A stretch of DNA of 64,000 bases from NCBI GenBank assembly GCA_030512335.1, contig JAULSU010000001.1:6820001-6884000 (forward strand). Reading direction: 5' to 3'. The position numbers and the translations under genes were made by a program. Positions 10,662 to 22,253 of this stretch are shown piece after piece. A model generated the notes under the pieces. The model was given only the letters and a program-made list of their open reading frames with translations, had not been told where the DNA came from and did no database searches. The number at the start of each line of letters is the position of its first letter. The first letter of the stretch is position 1. This DNA comes from Immersiella caudata. Lineage: Eukaryota; Ascomycota; Sordariomycetes; Sordariales; Lasiosphaeriaceae.

Positions 10662-10855
10662 AGAAAAATATTGGTGGGGTGCTGTGAGCTTCGCGGGGAG
10701 CCGACCACGGTGCCCCACACTTGCAGGAAATGGAGCTGTCCTGAGTGGTTCCCACGGTTCCCAAGCAAAGCTTCTTATCGTTATCAACGGGCAGCGACTC
10801 CACAACTTCTGCGCGTCTGCATCCACCGCGAACTTCAAGACCGCGCAGCGCAAAA

Positions 10856-12858
10856 ATGGCAGAACCCGGCACTGACGACGACGTCAAGTCGAATAAACGC
10901 AGCCATACCGATTTCACAGAAGAAGATGGGTCAGGTAAGCATCACTGTGGTGCTATGTGCATCACCAGGTTCTCGACTTGCGACGTTCTAACAAAGTCTC
11001 AGGTAGCTCGTCCGACGATGACATGGGGCCTCAGCTGCCCTCGGCAGCCCCCAAGAAGAAGCGCAAAGTCCTCCCCTACGAGAAGCTATACATATCAGCG
11101 CTGCCAAAGTCGGCCCGATACTCCAAATCCTTGATGCACAAGGAGCAATTGGCCTACCTCACCATGACGCCAGTGACCGATTTCCTCATCACTTCCTCCG
11201 TCGATGGTGTCGTCAAGTTCTGGAAAAAGGTTGCAGATGGAATTGAGTTCGTCAAGGAGTTCAAGGCACATCAAGGAGAGATTCGTTCAGTTTCGACAAG
11301 TCACGATGGCAGGAGCTTTGCCTCGGCCGGGGTTGACAAGACGGTCAAACTGTTTGATGTGATGACCTTCGACCTCCTTGCGGTGCTCCAACTCGACTAC
11401 GTCCCGCATTGTGTGTGCTGGGTACATAAGAAGGGCTCCTCGCTGCCTCTCCTTGCGGTATCTGAGGAGACAACATCGAAAATACATCTTTACGACGGGC
11501 GGGGCGAGAGTCAGGAACCAGTCCACACGCTGAAGAACCTTCATCGTAGCCCGGTGTCGATCATGGCATTCAACGGGAATTTTGACTGCGTAATCTCGGC
11601 GGATGAGGGTGGCATGCTTGAGTACTGGCGGCCAAGTGGGGCATACGAGAAGCCGGACAACGTCTTCAAATTGAAGAGCGCGACAAATCTGTTCGAGTTC
11701 AAGAAGGCGAAGGTAGTCCCATCGTCGCTGACCCTATCTCCTGATGGGAGTCGCTTTGTAGTCATCTCATACCCGGACCGAAAGATCCGTGTCTTCGACT
11801 TTGCCGCTGCCAAGCTGCAGCGCACCTACGATGAATCACTGAAGGTGATTGAAGAAATGCAGCAAGCCGGTACCGCCTTGCAAAAACTCGATGTTGTCGA
11901 GTTCGGTCGCCGTCTTGCACAGGAGCGGGAAATCGAATCGCCTGCCCTTCGGGATAAGTTCAATGTTATATTCGACGAGTCGGGTCATTTCCTCATCTAC
12001 GGTTCCTATCTCGGGATCAAGGTGCTCAACACGTACACAAACCAAGTGGTAAAGGTCTACGGCAAGGAAGAAGGATTCCGACCTCTTGCCCTCGCTCTCT
12101 ACCAAGGCCAGCCGCAAAAGAAAGGTGTCACCACCGTTGCCATGGCAGCATCAAGCAATCCTCTTCTCCAAGAGTCCGAATCCCGAGATCCCATCCTGGT
12201 CGCGACCGGTGTGGGGAAAGTCCGATTTTACATGTTTACCAACGAAGAGGAGGTATCCAAATCAACCAGAGACGTTCAGAATGAAAAGCCCACCATATTG
12301 GGGCAGAAGAAGACGGAGCAGAAGAAGCAAGCCGAAACCGGCACTGCTGCTATCATTCACACCACATATGGCGACATTCATATCCGACTTTTCCCAGACG
12401 CTGCTCCCAAAGCCGTGGAGAACTTCGTCACCCACTCCAAACGCGGCTACTACAACAATACAATCTTCCACCGCGTGATCAGGAAGTTCATGATCCAGTG
12501 CGGAGACCCATTAGGCGACGGCACCGGTGGCGAGAGTATCTGGGGGCGGGAGTTCGGAGATGAGTTCAGCAGTCTCAAGCATGACAAACCCTACACCGTT
12601 AGCATGGCGAACGCTGGGCCGAATACGAACGGGAGCCAGTTCTTTATTACTACGGAGAAAACTGTAAGTTGTCAACGTCTTTCCCTCAATTAAAGGGATT
12701 GAAAAACTAACTGAATTTAGCCCTGGCTTGATAACAAGCACACTATATTTGGTCGTGCAACACAGGGGTTCGATGTGATTCACAAGATTGAGAGCGTCAG
12801 AACGTATAAAGAGAAGCCAGAGGAGGACATCAAGATTCTCAGCATAGATATAGCATAA
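10856..12858 (+). CDS. WD40-repeat cyclophilin (PPWD1/Cyp15 type peptidyl-prolyl isomerase)
   Basis: Exons are 10856-10934, 11003-12663 and 12721-12858, giving 625 residues. An acidic N-terminus leads into a basic KKKRKV-like stretch (nuclear signal). WD40 repeats follow from about 80 to 330 (DFLITSSVDGVVKFWKK, GRSFASAGVDKTVKLFDV, GGMLEYWRPSG). The C-terminal 160 residues form a cyclophilin domain with FHRVIRKFMIQCGDP, the GTGGESIWG segment and MANAGPNTNGSQFFIT. WLDNKHTIFGRA, which contains the active-site Trp, lies in the last exon. The human counterpart PPWD1 is a spliceosome-associated isomerase, so a nuclear role in RNA processing is inferred. The gene shares a 374-bp divergent promoter with DAHP synthase. 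Confidence 0.95.
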
Positions 12859-13204
12859 CGCCTCAGTTGGATGGGGAGCCTGCTTGATGACTTGATAATA
12901 AATTGAAATGTAAACTGAAGCACATAGTATGCCACTCGTGCGGTGACTGAAGTGTTTTGAGCTAGAGGAATTGAACTCAAAAATGGGATGCGCTTTGACA
13001 AAAACAATTCATCGTGTCTCATTCTGCCGAAAGTGACGCCTTGCCCAAGTCCGTACACCACCCTCCGAACACATGAATAAATATATACACGACATAGCTG
13101 ACACTGCGATGATGACCTCGTCGATGGCCGAGGGCTGTCATGCAGCAATCCGCTCAAGTGCCAGAAACTTCTCGTCTGCCTCAATGCACCACCCGCGGCC
13201 AAAA
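12859..13204. other. Convergent 3' ends, no gene seen
   Basis: This is the space between the stop codons of the cyclophilin gene and the Nup84 gene. It is presumably two 3' UTRs. Confidence 0.45.
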
Positions 13205-16113
13205 TCAAGGCTTAATGGACCACAGCTCCCGAGACCAACCAAGCTCTCGCATCTTCTTCGAATCTGTTGTCTTAGAACCCTTCTTAGTGTCGCTTGTCCA
13301 AATAGCCAGTGCCTTGCTGCACGAGGCGAATGCCTCGACGAGCTCCTTCATTCTGCTGCTCTTCAAGAACTCGTGAGCTACATCGGAGCCCTTCTCTGCA
13401 ATGACAGCTGCTAGCTCCATGCACTCGAGCAAGTTGTCCCTACTAAGCGATGTTCCAGCGAAGTGAAGCGAGCTGATGTAGGCGAGGACCGTCTCGGGGA
13501 TGTAAGCTTCTCGAAGGGCGTTGAAGTCTTCGTCGACTGATAGTGGTTAGTAAAGTGTTGAGAAAAAAGTTCTGAGCGCACTCACCTTCATTTGCCGTCA
13601 AGAGCCAGCCCTTCAGTACTGGCTCCATACACGCCTTGGCTTTTCGGACCTCCTGGCTCGCATGTGCCCACATCTCGCGAGAATTACCATCCCCACTGAT
13701 TTTTGTTAGCCATTTGAACAAAGTAAATCGAAGAAGAAACATACTCTCTAGTCATGCCCGCAAGAGAGGAAAGTGTCTCCATGGCATCCAAGGCGCCGAC
13801 TAGACACTCGAGCTCCCACAGATTGCGAACTGTGTTGCAGAGGCGCTCCTTGTCTGTCTTGCACTCTACAAGGAAGTCCTCTGGGAGATCGCCCTCCAGA
13901 AACTCCTCAAACCAACTGGGTCCAGCATCCTCCTCGGTAGTCCGGACTGATACCGGCGTCTTCTTCAGGACAATCTCTCTGCCGGAGACTCTAACGCTCA
14001 GCGCCCGAGCAGCCCTCAACTTCAGATTTTCTGTGCCAAGTTAGTTGCAATCCCTCTGTGCATATCGGTAATACGTACTTAAGAAGTACTTGTAAGTCCT
14101 GACGACGTAGTGGCAAGTTTCCATGAAGAGCCCTTCCACAAGCAGCAGCCACTCTAAGGACCGGATGATAACCTCGTCTTCCTTATCGACGTGCTCCGCA
14201 TCTTCGCCGAAGAAGTCGGGCTTGACGATACGACCATACTTGAGAGTCGCAGGCCCATCGTCAAGAATCCTGAACTTGCCCTTAACCTCGCCCAAGAGTG
14301 CCCGGTCGTCAACATCCGTGAGGTATATTTGCGGTTGGTCCTTTGCGAATGCTGCTACGTCCAAGCCCAGTCTCTTCATAATCATCACCTGCTGTTGTCT
14401 CGGCTCGTCCCCAACAAGGTGGATAAGATTTCGGCTCAATGTTGGGTGGAGCTTCTCGTGAGAGAGTTTCGAGCAGTAAAGGGGGATCATCTCCTCCAGG
14501 CTGGCCAGCCGCAGGTAACTGACGTATCCGATGAGGATATTTTCCTGGGTAGCCTTCATCTGAGAAAGTGCACCCGACTCCCCGAAGAGTGGTTTCGGCC
14601 GACCTGCGAGGGCGAGGCGATCGAGTGTGAAAACAATGATCAAGATGTGCGCCAGTATCCTCAAGTTATCTTCGTCCTTTAGCTCGAAATACTTGGCCTT
14701 GTTCAGACTTTCCCATAGTCCAGGAATATTAGGTTCAGGCATCAACTTGGACTTTTGGCCGCCCGTGTTCGCGTTCTTGGCTAGCACGAAGCCCTGGTTG
14801 AGCAGATGGGTATCCAAGTCCTTGGCAATGATGGCGCCCTGGACGACCTTGGACTTCCTCATCGCCTCGTCCTTGGTTGCAGCGTTCGTCTCGAGTGAAG
14901 CGATCAGCCGCCTGCCGACCGTCGTGGGGTCTGTCTGGTGCATGCCCGTGTTGAAGATAGGGAACTGGGCAACGATTTTGGCAGAGTCGGGCCCGGCTCG
15001 TTTTATTAGGTAGCTGTCAAACTGGGATCTGAGAATGGCATTGTAGTTTGCGAATAGGAAGTCATCCCAGGATTTGCAAACCTTTTGCACACTCTCAAGA
15101 TCGCCTGCCAACAGTCCGTAAACAGCCCTGTCGTGATCGCCCGTCCCTCCGTCCCGAGCGCTGGCGAAACACATACGCCGCCAGAGTATCAGGGACTTAG
15201 GGTCGAAATCCGACTGCTCTTCATCCTCGGGGTTCGCAAGGGGTAGGGGTGCGAGGGTCGCCGCTCTCCAGAGCTCGGTCCTAACGGAGCACCAGTCGCG
15301 AACCTCCTCCATGTTGTACCCCCGTCGAAGCATCTCAAAGCAGCCCAGCCAGATAGCACGCTCGAAGAACTCATCCTGTGGCTCAAGCTTACGAGACTGG
15401 CGAGTGATGGCGTCTGGGTCCAGCTGGGTGATGAGCGTTTCGGAGCCGAGGTGAGATTTTGATGCGGCGATGTCGTTGGGGTCAATGACACCTTGATATC
15501 CGTTGACGCTCTTCTGCAGCTTGATCTTATGGCGAGTGTGAAGCCAACCGTGGGCGAGAATATCCCCCCTCTCGGCGTTTTGCTGGAGCTCGCTCACAAC
15601 CTCGTCGATGGGCGGCCCGTGACTTGCGCTTGTTTGTAACCACTCCAAGACGACCTTCCTCTCCCTTGCAAGTGTGTCCGACACCATAAACTCATTCCAC
15701 CACCGTTGGCGTGACCCTGGCGCAGAGTCTTCCGGGTCCTTCTGCTGCTGGTCGCGGTACCTCAGGGGTAGCATTCGCCGGAGAAGATCCCAAGTCTGTG
15801 ACTCTTCTTCCACCCGCTGAAACTCCTCGGGATCGACTGTTGACTTGCTGTCTCCCTCGTCAATGTCCATGTCGGCTGAATTCCCCCGCCATCTTTGACC
15901 TCCCCGAGACTTGGCGAGACGATCATAAAGTCGATCCGCTCGGTTGCGCGTGTATGTGTAGTACGAGTCGACCAGCTTGAACACCCGCGCCCGTTGCTCT
16001 GGGGGTGATCCTTCGAAGTCGACATAGTGTCGGTCCAGCTGACTTGCGAAATAGTCCACTTCCTCGCCGACGCGGATGCTGCTCTGCTGATATGTCGTCT
16101 CGAGGTCGGCCAT
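13205..16113 (-). CDS. nup84: Nucleoporin Nup84/Nup107
   Basis: Exons are 14079-16113, 13745-14030, 13586-13695 and 13205-13536, giving 920 residues, with phases agreeing at all three introns. The protein is almost entirely helical, as expected for the Nup84/Nup107 alpha-solenoid. Recognisable segments are the N-terminal Asp/Arg-rich helices (FKLVDSYYTYTRNRADRLYD), TWDLLRRMLPLRYRDQ and the middle part with LIAKDLD-type helices. A C-terminal block ends in KALAIWTSDTKKGSK and RELWSIKP. The protein is a rod of the Y-shaped scaffold complex at the nuclear pore and works in pore assembly and mRNA export. An out-of-frame ATG lies 8 bases before the chosen start. An upstream coding exon is possible but not needed. 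Confidence 0.9.
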
Positions 16114-16896
16114 ATCGTCATGCGCGGAACCTGGATGGGGTCAGTAAACAGCGAATTGACACATCGTCGTGGTGATGCAATCGGACCTCGTGCAGGACTG
16201 TGTGTTCCAGATGGTGAGCTGTGACTTTGAATCTCAAGATCCTGCCAGTGATACGTTAGGGCCTGTTGGGAGGAGCTTCAAAGCATGCGGCACTGACAAA
16301 CGAGGGAGCCATCTCGGCAAGTTGTGGTTGCGCAGGTTGAGTTGGCCAACCTTCGCGAGAAGTTTCTATGGAAGGAGCGACGCCCTTCCCTCTCGCATCC
16401 TTGGAAGAGTTGTGTGTTTGCAGTGATCGCGAGCGCAATGCTCAATTGGATATGCTGTTGCACTTTTGGGACCGAAAATCAAGCTCCCGGTCAAACACTG
16501 GGGTCTTGTGGATGCACGTCGTCGACTTGAACGCGGTCAGTCGCGTAAATGCGGCTCGAAAAATTGGGCTGCCAGTCCGCCAGCGCCGCCAGGCAGGCGG
16601 AAGGTGAGTGGGTACGGAGCACCGTTTGCAGCCCGTGCCCCACCAATTGCTAGCTTTAAAATGCCTTGCTGGCTGCAAAAATTTAGAGCCTTTTTTCCCT
16701 TTCTTCTTCAATGTCATCGGCATTCGTATTAGAGTCTCGGAACAAGATCATCACTGCTTGTTCAGGTCCACGCGGCCTCTCGCGCGCTCAACGATCGCCT
16801 AGAAGAACCCCGCACTCTTCCTCCAAGCTGCCCAAGATCCTCCGGGGTTTATTTGGGTGTGCGCTTGGAAAGTGATACATTTATGCCCACCACTCG
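16114..16896. other. Intergenic region, no gene seen
   Basis: This is the 5' flank of nup84 and the 3' flank of cmc4. Only short, unconvincing frames occur. A T-rich run near 16690-16710 is the only compositional feature. Confidence 0.4.
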
Positions 16897-17314
16897 CTAT
16901 TTGATGCCCTTTTTCCTCTGCTCGATCTTGAGCCTCAGCAGATTCGGCTTGGGGCAACTGGCCGATGTTGCGCCATCACCATTCTTCGCATAAAATGCTT
17001 GACAACACTCGTAAAGCTGATCAATAAGATGATCACACTTCTTTTCCTGGTAGCCGTTCTTGACGAGGCAATCTGCAAGCTGTCAGATCCCAGCGAATCT
17101 CGGACCTGCATGGATTCTTTACCTTGTATCGCGCACTACGAACTGAAAGTCAGCGATGTTTTGATTCTAGGAATCAGGTCAAATCTAAGGGAGAAGGCAA
17201 ACGAACTGCGCGTGGCTGGCATGGCGGGCTGACTTTGAGGTCTTCCTCGAATCCTGCCTGTGCAGAATGTAAACAAGTGCCTGTTTATTGATTGAGATGC
17301 CCGACGCTCACCAT
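16897..17314 (-). CDS. cmc4: Cmc4, twin CX9C mitochondrial intermembrane-space protein
   Basis: The gene is split into four coding exons: 17312-17314 (the ATG alone), 17207-17257, 17123-17135 (13 nt) and 16897-17072. They give 80 residues in perfect frame. The splice donors are GTGAGC, GTTCGT and GTAAAG. The protein has two CX9C motifs, from CQPRACAIQDC and CDHLIDQLYEC, then a Cys pair (ECCQAFY) and a third Cys-Pro turn (SCPKPNLLRLK), followed by a basic tail. This is the Cmc4 family, small helical-hairpin proteins oxidised by Mia40 and linked to respiratory-chain assembly. It was invisible to simple ORF calling because of the microexons. I am confident in the family and slightly less so in the one-codon first exon. 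Confidence 0.9.
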
Positions 17315-18390
17315 TGCGCTCCTGATGTCACCTAAAGGGGCGTGTTGGCAGTGATGAGATTGGCCGCTGATGTTCTGTGAGAAAGGAGCACTTCTTGGGG
17401 CAACCGGAGATATGCCAAGCTCAAGGTGAAGCTGATCCGATGATGTCAGGATGGAACACCCAAACCCACCATGGGACATGCTCAAAGCAAGGGGTCTCAG
17501 TTCTTATACAGGCGAAACCTCTAGTGGCTTCTGAATCCTAACCCCCCGACCGTCACCATGTTGTTGGAGGAACGAGCCCGCGATGTCATATTGCAAAGTC
17601 TTTCACTGTCTGGTCACGGCAACTTATTCCATCTGAAAAGCAAATGCCTCTTCTGTCCTCGGATAAGGTACCTTGGCTTCAAGGTCCATCTCTGATCAGT
17701 GGCCAGGCGATGTAAAGGTGTTTAGGTAGCTGGAGCATTGACAGGTCACCTGAGGCAGCCGACATTTGCAGCACAATCGCCCACCATGCACACACATCTA
17801 CCTCGCTGCACCCTTTGTTCAGCACGGCAAACGTGAAGTGCGACATATGTATTGCTTGATACATCGCCCGGCAGCATGGTAGGGCGTCGGTAGTCGAAAA
17901 GCCCAGATCCCGTTGCTGCATTGTTACATCCGTAACTCCCTCGCACCTGCCAGACATTTCCAGGTTGAAAGCGTAACTCCACCGTGTGAAGCACTGTATG
18001 GTACCCTTGCACTCACAGCGCCGTGATTACCAGGCGGCAACCGCCCCTCCCGCCGCTCAGCCTTCACCTTGACCTCTGGTTGTACCTTCCCTCAAAACTC
18101 TGAAGCGCAAAACCTTTTTGAAGCCGCTCTTCCTCCAGTGTGCGATTTTTGCGTCTTTCTTCCTCCAAGCTAACCCCACCAGAATAAGCTAAGAAAAACG
18201 AAAAGCAGAGCGCGACGCTTATTTGATCCCAAGGCAAGTCCCCTCCCCCACCAAACTTGCCCCTCCACCCGCCAACCTGCCTCTTTCGCAGTTACCACGA
18301 ACTCTCCGAACTTCGCACACTCCGCCGCCTCCACTCGGGCTGACCCGCGCAGAAAATTATCCCACTTCTCAAGCATCAACCACCTCTAAA
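17315..18390. promoter_or_regulatory. Divergent intergenic region between cmc4 and the SUMO gene
   Basis: This stretch holds the upstream regions of two divergent housekeeping genes. The last 150 bases before the SUMO ATG are a C/T-rich leader typical of fungal 5' UTRs. No gene or specific factor site is recognised. Confidence 0.45.
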
Positions 18391-18750
18391 ATGGCCGACA
18401 ACCCGGAGAACGGCACCCCTCCTCAGCCTGACGCCCCCGCTGGAGGTGCGGCCGAGCATCTGAACATCAAGGTCACAGACAACAACAATGAAGTGTTCTT
18501 CAAAATTAAGCGGAGCACCAAACTCGAGAAGCTCATGTCTGCCTTTTGCGATCGGCAGGGCAAGAGTCTGCAATCAGTCCGCTTTCTCTTCGAGGGACAG
18601 CGCGTTCAGCCAGGCGACACGCCCGACACGGTACGATTTCCCTCCTCGCCCAGCCTGCCAAGTTAAACTTTGCTAACACACCCGCTTCAGCTCGAGATGG
18701 CAGACGGAGACACCCTTGAAGTCCACCAAGAGCAAGTTGGCGGCTTTTAA
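18391..18750 (+). CDS. smt3: SUMO (ubiquitin-like modifier) precursor
   Basis: Exons are 18391-18630 and 18691-18750, giving 99 residues. The acidic, Pro-rich N-terminus (about residues 1-25) is flexible, followed by the beta-grasp fold with LNIKVTDNNNEVFFKIK, LMSAFCDRQGKSLQS and RFLFEGQRVQPGDTPDTLEM. The end is HQEQVGGF: the diglycine needed for conjugation is followed by just one Phe, which the Ulp1 protease would remove. The protein is attached to lysines of nuclear and septin substrates through E1 Aos1/Uba2 and E2 Ubc9. A consensus psi-K-x-E site is not obvious in the short tail. Confidence 0.97.
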
Positions 18751-19561
18751 GCAGCGACGCGACAGTAAGCAAGCGATGGAAGAACATGACTTGGCGGTAC
18801 CGTGGGACACGAGGACACACACACACCGGGGCTCTCGGTAATGACGATATGTGATGCCGAGGAAGGGAGGGAAAGTGCCTTAGCTGCGAATGCTTTTCTT
18901 CTCATATCAGGGGCTTGGGTGGGTGGAAGGCGCTTTTGAGGCACGATTTCACACCGGTGTTCCGGACATGGGATTTATATTCGCAACGCGCTGAGCTAGG
19001 ATAGGTGTCATGCCTAGTATCTGAGCTGCGAACAACGCCGCTATGAACATCGATTGAGTTGTGTGTGCTGAGTGCCCGTGATGTTGACTGGACAGCCGGC
19101 TTGGCGGGATGGCTTCCAAAAACTGTGCTCTCAAGCAACCAGCCTTCACTACACTGTCAACAACCAGATACCCACTAAACGGGCCCGGCATGTTCCAAGC
19201 TGACTCAATTTGAAAGTGAATCAAAATGGCAAAAGCTTCCAATCTCAATTCCAAATGCAAAACACCTAGGGCAGTATTACTCTGATGAACGCCAACAATC
19301 TTTCCCAACAGCGAACCAATGCAACGCAGCACGCTTACTCTCCGAACGCTACACACAATGCTCCAGTTTTCTCCAGGGAACTCCATGTCCAGAATGACAA
19401 ATCCAGAAGACGCAATCCGAAGCAATGCCAAATCAACAGTCTCACAAAGCTCGAGTCTTGTCCTTCTCCTCAACTGTCTCCCCTTCAGCACCCTTTCGCC
19501 TCAATTTCATCTCACCACGGTCCTCCTCCCTCTGAAAGACTTGAAAGGGCGAGACTTGCGT
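18751..19561. other. Convergent 3' flanks, no gene seen
   Basis: This stretch separates the SUMO stop from the LIM-protein stop. No protein-like frame is present. Confidence 0.4.
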
Positions 19562-22253
19562 CTACGCCTTCAACTCCCTCTCCATGCACCCCGTACACCA
19601 AACCCCCCTCCCATCGTCCCTCGGGAAAATCTGCCCATCATCAAAACCCCCTCCGCACTGCCCACACCGGAAACACTCATCATGCCACTCCCCTCCCAGC
19701 GCCTGCACATACTGCCCAATCACAGCCACCTTGCACCGCTTACACTTGGGCGCCCTCCTCTCCGTCCTCTTCGTTTGGCAGCCGACGCACCATGCGTACC
19801 CATCCTTCTCGATATGCGTCATCCCCCTCTCGAAGGGGTCTCCGCACTCAGCGCAGAAGAAGTGGCCAAAGTGCCAATGGGCGCCGAGGGCTACTACGTG
19901 CTCGCCCATGATGGGCGTCTTGCAGTGTTTGCAGCGGGGGGCAAAGAGCTCGTGCCAGTCGAGGTGGCAGTAGAAGCGGAGACGCTCGTCGCCGTCCTCG
20001 GCCATGGTGGCGCCGGGGTCCTCGGGGAGGATTTCGCCTGCGGCGCGGCGGGCGATGCGGTCAAGGCGCGCGGAGCGGTGCGAGTCGGGCTCGGGCGAGA
20101 TTTCGAGGGCTTCGAGGGAGGTGCCGCAGGTGTAACAGGTGAAGCATTGCGGGTGGAAGCGCTCAGAGGTGCCGGCGAGAGAGACGAAGCGGCCTTCAAT
20201 GGGGAGGTTACATTCGTGGCAACGGGCGGTGGCGCGAGGGTTGACAGGGCGGGTTGCGGGGGACCAGTGGCCCGTGGGATTGGGACGGGGCTGGTGGCGG
20301 ACTCGAGGTGCGGAGGGTACGGGGGTGGGGAGCGGGCGGGCAGAGGGAGCGGAAGGGGCGTCGTCGGGGGTGACGATTACGGGGATGGAGGGACCGTCGT
20401 CGGGGAGGTTGATGCTGGGGATAGACGGGCTATCATCTGGGAGGTTGATCGTGGGAACGGAAGGGCCATCATCCGGGAGGCTGATGGTGGGAATGGAAGG
20501 CTTGGTTGTAGCAGTATCTGACACCGAAATGGCCGGGACAGGTGGCGCCGTTACCTGGCTGCTAGAGCCTGAGGTTGGCCATGGGCGGCGCGACGGCGTC
20601 GTGGGCGCTGGCGCAGGATCCTGCGCAACAGAGATAGAAGGGATGTTGTCTTGCGTCGACTGCTGCGGCTGCTGGTGGTAGATGCGACTGGGGATTGCGG
20701 CCTCGCCCCGACCACGTCTCGACTCTTCTGGGGTTTTATCAGTAGCCTCCTCTGGGGGCTTCCAGTCTTTATCAAAGCTTACGATTGGTCGACCTGGGGC
20801 ATCGCTCACGGCGGATGGCGTGGGAAGCTTGGAGCTGCGGTCTTTCAGCTTCATGCTTGTGGCTTGTCTTATGTCCTCACTGCGGATTTCCATGCCATGC
20901 TTGCGCGGGACATTGTCAAGCTTTGGAGGTGTGTCTGCCCCGTTCGTGGTTGTGTACTGGGGATTGCGAGTCTGAGTAGGCGGGTTGCGGTAGATCTCAT
21001 ACTTGTCGAGCTTCGGCGTCGGCTGAGGCCTGGCACCATGCAGTTCTGACGCGAACTGCACCCGGTTCAGGGGGTTCTTCGGCTTCACCCGCAGTGGTTG
21101 CGTTGTGCTGTCTTGAACCGAGGCACCAGGCCGCCCGGGAGAGCTCTCATTTGGCTCTTCCCAGATCTGATCACCAGAAAACGGCTTCTGAACCTCGCCG
21201 CTGATATTTCGCTTGAGACTGCTGCGACGGCGCCCTCCTTGCACAGCAGAAGGTGGGCTAGAGATAGAACCGTATGATTTTGAGGGGCGAGAGGTTGGAG
21301 CTGCCCCCCTTTGGCTTTCGGAGTTTTCACGAGCCCCTGATGCCTGGCGCGACGAAGCAAATGACGATCGGCTGCGGGTAGAACCCATACCGTCACTATC
21401 GTTGGAACTCCCCGATACCGAGCGCATGCTGGGGTCTCTTGCAAGACCGGTCGGCGTAACATCGTTTCCATACAAGCCGGCACTGGCTGTCCGAGCATGC
21501 GCGTAACTATTCTTCCGCATATGGGGCTTGTACCGGTATGGAGCACCGGGTTCTGGGACCTTCCCGGGATGTTGGTGCTGCCAGACCAGTTCTGCAGCCT
21601 CGTCGAGCGCGGCCTCGTAAATCCGCTTCCCTTCAGGGTCCTCTTCAGGGGTATCTTGTTCCTGGTCCTTCAGGTCCATGTCCTCCATAGCCTGACGCAA
21701 GGAGACAGCCTCTTCCTTCTCCATCCATCGCTGGCCGCGCTCAATATACGTGGCGGTTGGGACGACTTCTCCTGGCTTAAGCGGCTGGACGGGGCGGTTC
21801 GGATAGTAGTCCCGACCCTGAGTGGCTGTCGAGTACCTAGAGGAGACGCTGGCGGACACGCTGGCGGAGACAGAAGGGCGACCGGTCGCAAGCGACGGGC
21901 GAGTGGCGGGAGCGGTGCCATTACCATTACTGCTGATATCGGACTGTGTGCGTTGGTGAACTGAGGCCGTCTCGGAGAGCGGCGGCGTGCCGAGGGACGA
22001 CCGACCGCTAGCCGGCGCTGGGCCCTCGCGTCTGGGACCGCCTGGCTGAGGACGAGCACCACCGGGCCTGTTGATGCGGTTGTTGCGCAGGTCGGTGAGA
22101 TATGCAGCTGCGAGTCTGTTAGCACGCCGCCCACCGTAGTCAATATTGAGGGCCGGGCGCTCTACCGAACTGTTCGCTAGACATATAAGACGGCGAAGGT
22201 GGTGTGACCTTTCGCGTGGAGCTGGGCTCCTTTGGTTTGCTTCGCGCAAACAT
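19562..22253 (-). CDS. Paxillin-like protein with three C-terminal LIM domains
   Basis: Exons are 22166-22253 and 19562-22107, giving 877 residues. Residues 1-30 are basic and Ser/Pro-rich, then EQFAAYLTDLRNNRI(N)RPGG begins a region found in this fungal family. A disordered middle of more than 550 residues follows, including four 13-residue repeats of the form LPDDxPSxPxI. The last 200 residues hold three LIM zinc domains: one starting CHECNLPIEGRF, one starting CKHCKTPIMGEH and one starting CKRCKVAVIGQY. A long insertion sits inside the first LIM between CGTSLEAL and FYCHLDW. LIM domains bind proteins rather than DNA. The relatives (Pxl1/paxillin-like) work at the contractile ring, septum and polarity sites through Rho signalling. 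That role is inferred. Confidence 0.85.
20356..20511 (-). repeat. Four 39-bp tandem coding repeats in the LIM-protein gene
   Basis: About four copies of a 39-bp unit encode the pattern LPDDGPSVPTIN, LPDDSPSIPSIN, LPDDGPSIPVIV and a final degenerate PDDAPSAPSA. The period is exact in length, so frame is kept. Such units vary in copy number between strains. Boundaries are approximate. Confidence 0.75.

Noticed and set aside
19319..20521. 400-codon plus-strand frame opposite the LIM domains
   Set aside because: It is the antisense of conserved LIM codons and has no motif of its own.
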